From: Eleginops maclovinus
Taxonomy: Eukaryota > Chordata > Actinopteri > Perciformes > Eleginopidae
Length of the DNA: 64,000 nt
Assembly: GCF_036324505.1 (NCBI RefSeq)
Contig: NC_086350.1
Coordinates: 16,613,532 to 16,677,531, forward strand
Direction of reading: 5' to 3'
This document shows, piece after piece, positions 55,091 through 64,000 of the stretch. Positions within the stretch are counted from its first letter, which is position 1, and each line of letters opens with the position of its first letter. Made by a program: the position numbers and the translations under genes. The notes below the pieces were generated by a model that was given only the letters and a program-made list of their open reading frames with translations, had not been told where the DNA came from and did no database searches.

Positions 55091-55699
55091 AGACGCTTGA
55101 AAACATATTGAACATCACGGGCATAAAGCCTAAAATGTCATCTTTTGCTTCGTTGCATACTAGGAATGGATTATATTCAGCTGACCAGTGGCTCAGATTT
55201 TCGAGCCATTAACTACAAAAACCTATCTTCTCCTACTGAGCAGAGGCAGAGTGAGGATGGTAAATTTTAATTTCAGCACCTCGCAAGAAGGACAGCTCCG
55301 TCACAGGCTTTCACCGAGGAGGCACACAAGCGCCTTCTGTGTAAACCATGCAAGGGAGAAGAAGTAGAGGGGGAAAAGAGGACCAGTTTCACGTTTTAAG
55401 CATCAGTAAGAGATTCCTGAGACGCAACCTTTGGATTTTAAATTTAAACACTAAACTTGTTATAAACACCATTAATTATTTCTCAAAAGTCACTATAGCA
55501 TAGAAATACCCGTGCTAAATATGGCAGATTTCCAGATACTAAATGTAGGGTTAGAGCATGTAGTTTAGAGGCATGGCTGGATTGCCATGTGCTCACTCAG
55601 CGTGTTAAAATGTATACAATTAGAACCACACGCATACACTTCACTTTCTTTAACAAATACTCAGTTTGCTCTGTTTTCTAGAAATGCTTTTTTGTTTTA
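55091..55699. other. Non-coding flank of the CpG-dense block
   Basis: No gene is visible. Composition moves from AT-rich towards the CpG-rich block at 55700-57560. About 55260-55400 is already GC-richer and free of simple repeats. Confidence 0.5.
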
Positions 55700-57620
55700 T
55701 TCATGACATCTAAGCTCGATGCTCGCGCACTTAACTCCAAGGGCGCGCAGTGAAACGCAAGCAGACCGACGCAAGCGTTCACATCTTGTCCTTATCCTTC
55801 AAATCAGCGCATGATTAGAGATCTATTAGTTAGAGGCCGCCTTATCACTGAGGGTAAAGCCTATGGAATATTGTGTCCTGATTTAGTTTATATCAATGTA
55901 GCTATACATGAAACGAAGAACAAATATCACGTTATGTACATCCAAAAAGAAGAACAGGCTAAGGGAGTTGTAATGTTATAGGGATGATTAAGGCAGTCCA
56001 CCTTCATTTATTTAAACCACAAACAGTAACTTACTTGTTAACCAAGACGCCGATGTTTGCAGGATCCCTGCTTAGACTGAGACCGGTCCTTCTCCCGTTC
56101 CCTCCCCAAAAACTGCATCGAAAAAAACATCCGCAATTCTCAGGCGATTTTGCAGAATCCGTGCTGATATTTTCTTGTCAGACACATTGTGTTCCTACTC
56201 TCAAAACGACGTGGCATGTAATCCACACATCAGTCCGGATGAACGAGTAATTAACTCTCACAGTGATGATATTGCATCCGATATTTCCTCTTTTTTCTCA
56301 GGACGCACACAACACGAAGGCACCCACAAGTGCCATTCTTGAAACTACTCTCCCGATGCGAAGCGATGCCCACTGTGGTCCCAGGTTTTCTTCAATTGAT
56401 GAGTTAGGTAAATGCAACGTATTGATATATATATATATTTTTTTTCCTTTCAGATCTAAATGCAATGATGAAGAAAGTAACCTGCCTTTAACATGTAGAG
56501 CAGGGACCTTGTGTGGTCAATTTCCAGGTAGATACATCGTGAAAAGCCCGTCATTTGACTCGATGACAGACCATCATCCATTCATGGACGGTCAGAGGGG
56601 GGGATGTTCTAACGTCCCGCTTACTGTCGTTTTCAAACGTAACTTTTCTTCAAGTCCTTATTACTTCTTAGTCATCAGCCGTCCTGAATCTGATTAGATT
56701 TCACCTCACAACCCAGTGCGGATTTCAAGATGCTTATTTCTGTTTTCCTTTCTGGTTATGTCGATAAAAGAAGTCCCGTGATTTAGTGAGTTAATGCATA
56801 TATCCTATGCATTGGAGAATTGATAAAGTTGTCGAGATTACACAATATATATCATTTCTCTTTACATTGCTCCGTTTTCCATTTTCGACAGGATGAATGC
56901 GTAAATCTCGCATCGAAAAGAAGAATACAAATCCAGCAGGTAATCCTCGAGGTGCCTTTTAAAACTCCATTAGAAAGAGAGGCTTCAAGAGTGAAAAGCC
57001 TCCGTTGTAAACCAAAGGTTGAATTGTTAAATGTTTTCCGCGCCAAGCTTTGATGCACCCTGTCTGGATGGGAGTTATAGTTCACCAAAGCCAGTCATCA
57101 CTTCTGCGCTTCTCGTTCCATCTATGTGTGCATTTCGGCAACTCAAGCCTCGCCTTTTCATTGATGTGACACACACGGGGGTAAGAAATGACTCAGGGGG
57201 GTTATTATCCACGGAGTGTTGCTCGTCCAAGACCCATCTTCCTGTCTGTCCACTGCAGTGTGTTTTAAGCGGCTTCAAATGTGATCACAAATCACCCTGT
57301 TCCAATACGCGCACACAGGCATCGTCCATCGTTGCGCTTCACAGTACCTCAGTGCGCTCGGCATTTACGTACCCCAATACAACGCACCGCGCACCAGCAC
57401 GGACGGACGATGAATTGATACGTGTACGAGTGGGGCATCATGTTGGTTACCTCCCACTGACAAGCTGTTCTCTCCAAGTGAGACCCGGGATTCTAGAGGT
57501 GAGGGCAGGAAATATTGTTGCACCTCTCTTTTAATCTTCATATCGCTCTGTTTGAACTTCGAGGGATCTAGGTGTGGACAAATCTCACCCAAAGATGAAT
57601 TATTATATATTTCTCACCTT
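55700..57620. promoter_or_regulatory. CpG-dense block: candidate promoter / leader-exon region
   Basis: CpG is far more frequent here than elsewhere: about 12 in 56041-56260 and about 25 in 57031-57450, against roughly one or two per 200 bp in typical parts of the window. CpG retention marks unmethylated promoters in vertebrates, and this is the only such block besides the coding exon. On the minus strand, donor-like sites follow 56035 (AACAA|GTAAGT) and 57618 (AAAG|GTGAGA), which would suit a leader exon of lrrc4c. The plus strand also has acceptor-like sites at 56301, 56453, 56891 and 57632, so a divergent or antisense non-coding transcript is equally possible. Plus-strand frames of 144 (56263-56697) and 167 codons (57031-57534) match no family I recognise. 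Confidence 0.45.
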
Positions 57621-60600
57621 TGTGCTTCTTAGGCATTGGTCAGTTTTAATAGGGGCAAACCAATGCACATTATCGTTTGAGTGTGCAACAGAAAGAGAGA
57701 GAGGTTTGGATAGACATGGAGGGAGATAGACGGAGAGAGATTCCTCCCATGTGTGTCCTGCAAATGGGACACGACTGCCACCTACCGACTGCCTTCGACT
57801 GATTTTCTCTGTAATATTGGCCTCAAGTTGATTTGGCGCTCCCATGACAGACTGCGTTCTATTTATATATGATTGTATACTATATGTATTTGTATTTTAA
57901 AATGCTGCAGGGTACAATATGAGAAACAGGCCTTCATAGTCGTTTATAGTGAAGATAGCAGTATCCAAACAGCAACCAAATGGGAAAACTCTGACAACCT
58001 AGAAGATGGTGTGTTATAATTTTTCTCGGTCTTCAGCACTTTATACCCCATTTATGAAAGCTGGCTGTGTGTTATGAATTATAAAATACACATTGCAGAA
58101 TTTTAGCACAGAGGCTGACAAGAGATGTTAGGTCTTCAGAAAGATTATTGCTTGTGAAACGTTTATCTCAGTCAACCTGCTGTACTGCACTTGTTCTGCT
58201 CGACTCATATTATACAACATGTTTAATGGAGTAAAAAAAAAAAGGACGCTTTTGCAGATGAGAGAGTGAGAAGTCTAATGTGGAAAGAGGATGCATTCAC
58301 AGATCATAGTAGATGTGAGAAAACATTTGAATGCCAGACCAGGGATCTGTCCATTGCCCTGTCAACAGCTGATCTCATTTCCCTCTGTGCTGAAGGCGTT
58401 GCATCATTCATCTGTCTTCATAACTGTCGACCTGCCAGTCTGTGTCCCTGCATTTGGTAGTAAGGAGCAACGCCCTCTTGCTTCACTAGTGAAGGGAGAC
58501 ATCATTAAATAAGTCAATTTTTTCACTCTATTCTTCTCGTCTCAAATGTTTCTCTGCTGAAGCCAAGCTAGCAATTGAAACCTATTAATGTGCAAACCCA
58601 CTTTTCTCTTCAAGATATTGGAGCGAGATTTTGTTTAAGACCCTTTGAATCTACAGCGATTTGATGTCATTCATGTAATCTGAGGTCACTTTTGAGTGGT
58701 CTCTCCGTTATACATGTCATGTTGCTCTTTGCCAGCCTTGCTTAATGGTTTTGATATAAAGCTTTACTTTGCTATCAGCAATTGTGGGTCTCTGGTGACC
58801 GCTCCTTACTACTTTAGGCCTTATATGCTGAGAGGGAACCACCACTGGAGGCTATTACCTATATCTCGATCTATGAAGCTTTTGAGACTTCGCCGGTGGA
58901 AACACTTGCTTCTTCAAAGTGAAGCTTTGGGATTCAGATATTGTTGCTGGAATCCATGACGTAACTACTACATTCATATGTAAATTGTAAAATACTTCTC
59001 AGCTTAATCTTTTCAGCTGACATGATACATGAACTCACAGTTTTACTGACGTGAGTCCTATTCAAACATCACAATAATAAATATCAGTCTGTCCTTTGAG
59101 AATGTTAAGGAGATATTGTGCTGCCATTGTAAACAATGTGACCTTGTTTCTGGAAAGGGTAAGAAACATACAAGACTCCCGGGGCCAGTTATTTCTGGAG
59201 TGGCAAGGACGAGTAAAAATCCTTAATTGCTTAAATGCTACTGTATAGATTGTTGGTTATGCTTTCAGTATTCACGTAAAAATGTACATTTCTTAACATT
59301 AACAATTTGAAATACAGAAGCAGCATTGGCGTAGGCTTTTAAAATGATCATGTTTGTTGAACACCATGCTCTTTAACGTCACTTAAAGGAAACCACCCCG
59401 AAAAAGCTGGTGTTTTGACAGAAGGGAGAAAAAAAGCAGTAAAGTGCCATTCAGATGCGGCTTAAGGCACACCGATCTTTTCCTTTCCCTGAGAGTATTA
59501 TGTTGTCAGGGCCTGAATAATACATGTGTTGGGATGCAATAAGATAATGTAATAATCATGTTGGGCATGCCACGTAGGTCTCATCCAGTCATCAAAAGGA
59601 ATATACATATCACACTTATGTCAAGAGTACTTACCATCACTGTTTGCTCTGCCAAGATTCAGTTATAGCTGACAGATTAAAACATGAGACATTTAAACAT
59701 AGTGTAGGTTTATCCAAACAAAACAACTAACAAATATTAGCTCCATGTAACGCAAGTGTTATCAGAGCGATGGAAGTGATGCAATGTGAAACTTGATAGG
59801 CATAGGATATACAATCTCAGCTCCTTGCTCTGATCTTCAAATGCAAAATTAAAAGTTGTGGTTTTCTGGTTTTTAATATGCCATTGATATTTTGTTAAAA
59901 AAACACAGATGATAATGCTCTTTCCTCTGTCTTATGTTCCTCCCAGAAATAATTAAATCAGACACTGAGTGAGAAAGGGGGTTGTGTGGCACCTACAGCT
60001 GCCCCTTTTAAAGCAGGCTCTGAATACATTAATAATGTGTGTTATTTATTTTGAGATCAGGCATTCATTATTCATGATGTTGTTTTTGAGAGTATGAAAC
60101 ATCCCTTCTGATATCCTTCCGGGCTCAGCGGCAATGCAATAATGTAGGCAGGTGTGTTGTAAGAGGTAAGATGGTGAAGTGAGTCTATGTGCCGGAGAAT
60201 GTGTCACACACCGCTCCTTTCCATTCTGCTCCATCAGTCTTAGTGCCACCTCAGGTAGTGTGGCGTAGGAAGCTTGTCTTTGTCTACTCTTTGATATCCC
60301 TTCTTGCTTTCCTCTGTTTCCACTGTACTTGCTGTGCATCACATAATTCAACAACGGAATTGGGTGAGAGTCAATGAGAACAATTCTACAAACACCACGG
60401 TGACAAAATCTCTCGGATTCAAAGCACCACATTTCACAGAGTTGATCATAAGGTGCATCAATGTGTTTGCCATCCTATTAAATCTCCACTTTGATCCACA
60501 CTAATCTGCAACTGTACTTCTTCCTTTGGCCCAAGGGGGCTAGGGATTGAGGGATGATTTCTTAGTTCCCATGCTAGGCCACTTTTGGCTTGGGCACTCG

Positions 60601-63161
60601 GTTCAAACCTGAATGTGGGGTAAATTAAAGTATTTCGAAGCATGCTTCACCCTAATCATACTCTTTAAGCCGCTTCAACTGCATGAAAAAAACGGTGAAG
60701 GAGCGGGAATGACTGGCTTAGTTACTGGATATTGGCTACAGCTCAAAGCAGTATCAAGAGATGAGACAGCCCACACTCACTGAAGGATGAATCAGTTGAT
60801 GATCATTATATAATCAGTATATTAGTTATCGTATCATGGAACATAATCATCTCCCAGTGGTGTCCTTTAACATGTAGACACACAGCGTAAGTAATATATG
60901 CATGGCACACACACATTATCATCTTTTTTACAAATGGATGCCCTGCTCTTCCGCCTTGTTAAGCCCAGTTGAGCTTTGAAAAAAGTATTTTACATTTATG
61001 TGTGTCTTCTATTTGTTTCTATTTATTCAGTAAAAAATACATGTTTATATTGGTGAGTATTGTATAATGATGCTTTCGACACAGAAAGAGTAAGTAATGG
61101 TCAGATAATAAGGAATTATTGAGGGAATACTTATATCTGAGTATCTACATCTGTTCTTGGGGCTTCAAAAGAAGTAGCTAATGACCTAATAATTATAAAT
61201 GAATGAGTGGTTACTAGTTTGTGCTGCTAATTGACTCTTTCAGCTGGACAGTTAGGAAGTAATCATTACCAAATTACCAATTTATCTACGAGTCTGTTCA
61301 CTCTTACTCATCATAATCTGCTTGTCTTGAGGTATACTCACTAAGAATTCATAGATTATACGGTTGTTTCTGATTCGTTTCTCACACATTTAATTGTAAC
61401 TACTCACAATTGTACTGTTTTCAAATTTAACCATTGTCTTTTATGGCTTCTGTATTTTGACAAAACAAAGAGAACCATCTCAAATTGGCAATCCATCCAT
61501 TCAAGCATACTTCCAACGAGTGAGATACAAAAATACAGAATAAGCCCTCTCCCACTGTGCCAGTGTTAGTGAGAGTGGTGTATTTAAAATGTCAATGTCC
61601 TTGGTTGAACAGAAAGGATAGCAATTTCATTAAGTAATGAAATATAGCAAAAATAGCAAAAGGTGATAAAATAACTGATAATATAGAGAAATATCGTACT
61701 TCATGAATCAATTATAATAGGCTTGAATAAGGTTAAACATTTTCATATTTAGATACAAAAAAAAAGGGAGGATTCTGAGTGAAGTTGTATATGAGATGTT
61801 TGATTTAATCACGTTTCAGCAGATCAGCTTTTAATGTACAGGTGACAAATAAATTGAAACATTCTCCTGTTTTAATGTAAAGGAAATTACAGTGCTAAGT
61901 AGTATTATTTGTCATGATAGTTTTGGCAATGAAATGTACAGTGCAGGTCATGTTGACCCATCTGCAGCCTTATCCCTCAACAAGAGAAAAAGGCGACATA
62001 AAGCAAACAGACTGTGAAAATATAAGTTTGATTCATGGTTTTGGAAGAGCTCCATTTCTCAAAGTAAGAACACATTTCAGTGGAAGCTCGGTACCGGCCG
62101 ATGAAATGTTGCAAGACATACAGTTCTGCCATTGAAACTTTGCCACAGTTTGGCTGCATGTAAACTACAGTCTTATCAAATATGGTGTGATAAACTTTAA
62201 GCCGTTTGGTTGCTGAAATGTGTGGGCATTAGAAATGATGTATTCCTTTAAGGCTGTGTGCAACTTCTTTTGTGGGTCATGACTAAGTGCCAGTACCAAC
62301 AAATTTGAGATGCAAAGATGATGTAGGCAGTTGAAATATACTGTGTATAATTTGATGAAGAGGGAGGTGATAGGGAAGAAATTATATGGGTGCTACAGAG
62401 CATGATGAAATGTGGTTTGGTACAATTAAGGGGTCCATCTAGAATGAGCATCTTAAGATTTGTTGCAACAGCGAACTAATAGTTTTGTTAAACTTCACCA
62501 CACTCCATTTTATTCAAATGCTTTTTAAGATCTTCAGGAATATTCTGGTAATTCATTGTGTCCAAAACACTGTGTTTATACATTATACGGTACAGAGTCA
62601 TGCTAAGCCTACTTAATCTGACTGTTGTCATTGTTTGGATTTCTGTATCATTGATTATTTTAGGTAAAATGGGACACAAACCTGAAGATGAAACGTGCCA
62701 GAATCTACACATTCCTACCGTATATTGCATAGAAAAATCCTCCCATGCTATTTACTTTAAATGAGAGCACTGCAAGATTATCATGATGAAGCCAATGCCA
62801 CCCAAGCCTTTTATTTCAGGAATTAAGCCTGAATATATTAGTCATTAGTAGTTTCCTCAATCACTCATTTCATTTTGTATATCCTCTAATGAATATTTTT
62901 AATATCCTCTTTTCGAAATGTAGAGGGCTCAATGCACATCACATCAAAATAGTTGCTGAAACTGATGATAAGAATGCCTTGAATACGTTACATTACAAAC
63001 AAATGTCACTATCGTATCATAGTGACAGAAATATGTTTAACCTCAGAAGTTTATTCTATGCTAACGAGCCTGAAGGACAAATGTCTATACAAGCATAGTA
63101 CGCATCTTCCTAATGTAAATAGGAAGGTGTTTTGAAAAAGATGAGTGTATAGTTTATGTTC
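57621..63161. other. Non-coding upstream sequence
   Basis: No gene is recognisable. Frames of up to 128 codons (60046-60432, minus) show no known motifs. A CTCF-like motif is at 57776-57788 (minus). A small 9-bp inverted repeat sits at 61624-61643. The rest is AT-rich and unique-looking. Confidence 0.55.
57776..57788 (-). promoter_or_regulatory. CTCF-like motif
   Basis: On the minus strand TCGGTAGGTGGCA agrees with the CTCF core consensus CCASYAGRKGGCR at 11 of 13 positions, including the AGGTGGCA core. It lies about 0.2 kb beyond the CpG-dense block. Motif match only; binding is not shown. Confidence 0.3.
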
Positions 63162-63206
63162 TGATTCTGCAGTGCATGTGTCTTATACACATGCACTGCA
63201 GAATCA
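63162..63206. repeat. Perfect 20-bp inverted repeat with 5-nt loop
   Basis: TGATTCTGCAGTGCATGTGT (63162-63181) is exactly complementary to 63187-63206 across loop CTTAT. Pairing stops abruptly at both outer ends. The stem is short for a microRNA precursor, and no longer pairing is seen outside it. Confidence 0.92.
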
Positions 63207-64000
63207 AGTGGAGTCCCCACAAAGAGCCCATTATGAGCTGCTGCCGAGCAACCACATACAGATTAGTATGTGTCTCTTCCTTCCTACTGATAGTTCAGAA
63301 TCAGTAAGCTGTACATCTTTACAACACACATATTCCTCCTAGAATTGTGTATTAATGCACAACCCTTTAAAAGCTTACGAAGTTTGTGAATGAGGGAATC
63401 TTGACTGACAATCAGAGGATAAAGCTTTAAGCATGACATAAACCTTGTAATCCTGTATCATGGCAGATTTAGACTCGGTGTAACCTCAGTTTCAGCTTGT
63501 TTATCTCTTTGGCTTTGTTTCTGTTCAAGCAAAACAAGCAGTGCTCTAGACAATGGTGTACCTTTTCACATGTGAGGCAGGGAGCAGATTTGCAGCATCT
63601 GGATGTGACGGCCGATCGTCTCTGTCTCTAATCCTCCGTGTGGTTGTGTTTCTGCTCAGACACATAGGGGATCAAGTGGGCCATCCGTTCACATCCTGCC
63701 TGCCAGGGGGCAGATAAACAGAGGGAAACAGAGTAAATGGGCACATAATTAATAAGTAACACTGTAACGGCAAGCACATTTCATTGGCTGTTTTCACATT
63801 TTGATACAAAAATACACTGCTCACAATTAGTGGGATGGAGGTTGATTAGCTTTCAGAGTAAGTGTCTCTTCAGGCTGGTTTCACAAAAACTGTAAAATCC
63901 GTGGGAACATAAGAGTTCATGAGGAGTTATGGATTTAAAATAATGTGTGCTTTTGATGCAGGCTTCACCTTTTGAGATACAAAAACACCACTGACCATTG
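63207..64000. other. Non-coding right edge of the window
   Basis: No gene is recognisable. GC content rises at about 63580-63730, where a CTCF-like motif lies at 63700-63713. An acceptor-like TTTCTGCTCAG ends near 63660 on the plus strand, but no reading frame follows it. Confidence 0.5.
63700..63713 (+). promoter_or_regulatory. CTCF-like motif
   Basis: CTGCCAGGGGGCAG fits the CTCF core consensus CCASYAGRKGGCR at 11 of 13 positions, with the CCAGGGGGCA core intact. It points opposite to the motif at 57776-57788. Motif match only. Confidence 0.35.

Noticed and set aside
54783..55124. 113-codon frame of repeated Tyr-Leu-Pro-Thr
   Set aside because: Translation of the TAGG microsatellite.
56263..56697. 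144-codon plus-strand open frame
   Set aside because: No family resemblance; it runs straight through acceptor-like and donor-like sites and a poly-isoleucine/tyrosine stretch made by an AT repeat.
57031..57534. 167-codon plus-strand open frame in the CpG-dense block
   Set aside because: No recognisable domain, signal or low-complexity logic. Overlapping frames are open on the minus strand, and high CpG and GC explain the lack of stops. Kept only as part of the promoter or lncRNA candidate.
63162..63206. Possible microRNA precursor
   Set aside because: The stem is only 20 bp with a 5-base loop and no pairing beyond it, shorter than a usual precursor, and perfectly paired.

Overview
This window looks like vertebrate nuclear DNA, most likely from a teleost fish. 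It is AT-rich and almost entirely non-coding. It carries long (CA)n, (TG)n, (TAGG)n and (GACA)n microsatellites, tRNA-headed SINE copies, and DNA-transposon and LTR-element remnants. Its only convincing gene is a one-exon vertebrate synaptic adhesion gene. Nothing resembles a bacterial, viral or organellar layout: there are no operons, CRISPR arrays or stand-alone tRNA/rRNA genes.

The gene is lrrc4c (netrin-G1 ligand, NGL-1) on the minus strand, with the complete 648-codon reading frame at 14601-16547. A strong splice acceptor lies 51 bases upstream of the start codon (exon edge at 16598). As in other vertebrates, the whole protein is therefore in one terminal exon and the 5' leader must come from exons further upstream, to the right in this window or beyond it. 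Two out-of-frame AUGs sit immediately before the main AUG.

Layout. 1-13.9 kb is the 3' flank, with no genes, a few short perfect hairpins and a retroposon tail. 13.9-16.6 kb holds the probable 3' UTR, the coding exon and a short 5' UTR. 16.6-64 kb lies upstream and is most simply read as lrrc4c intron or upstream regulatory desert. It contains a retroposon tail (18.0 kb), a hAT-like fragment (18.3-19.5 kb), a 63-unit CA array (22.0 kb), a probable 986-bp solo LTR with matching 4-bp flanks (22.34-23.32 kb), two tRNA-derived SINEs (27.2-27.5 and 42.9-43.1 kb), several microsatellites, a 230-bp TAGG array (54.8 kb), and a CpG-dense block at 55.7-57.6 kb that is the best promoter or 5'-exon candidate in the window.

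I did not find a new multi-gene system. The observations most worth a second look are the CpG-dense block, the overlapping upstream AUGs of lrrc4c, the set of perfect short-loop inverted repeats (possible template-switch scars), and the solo LTR.
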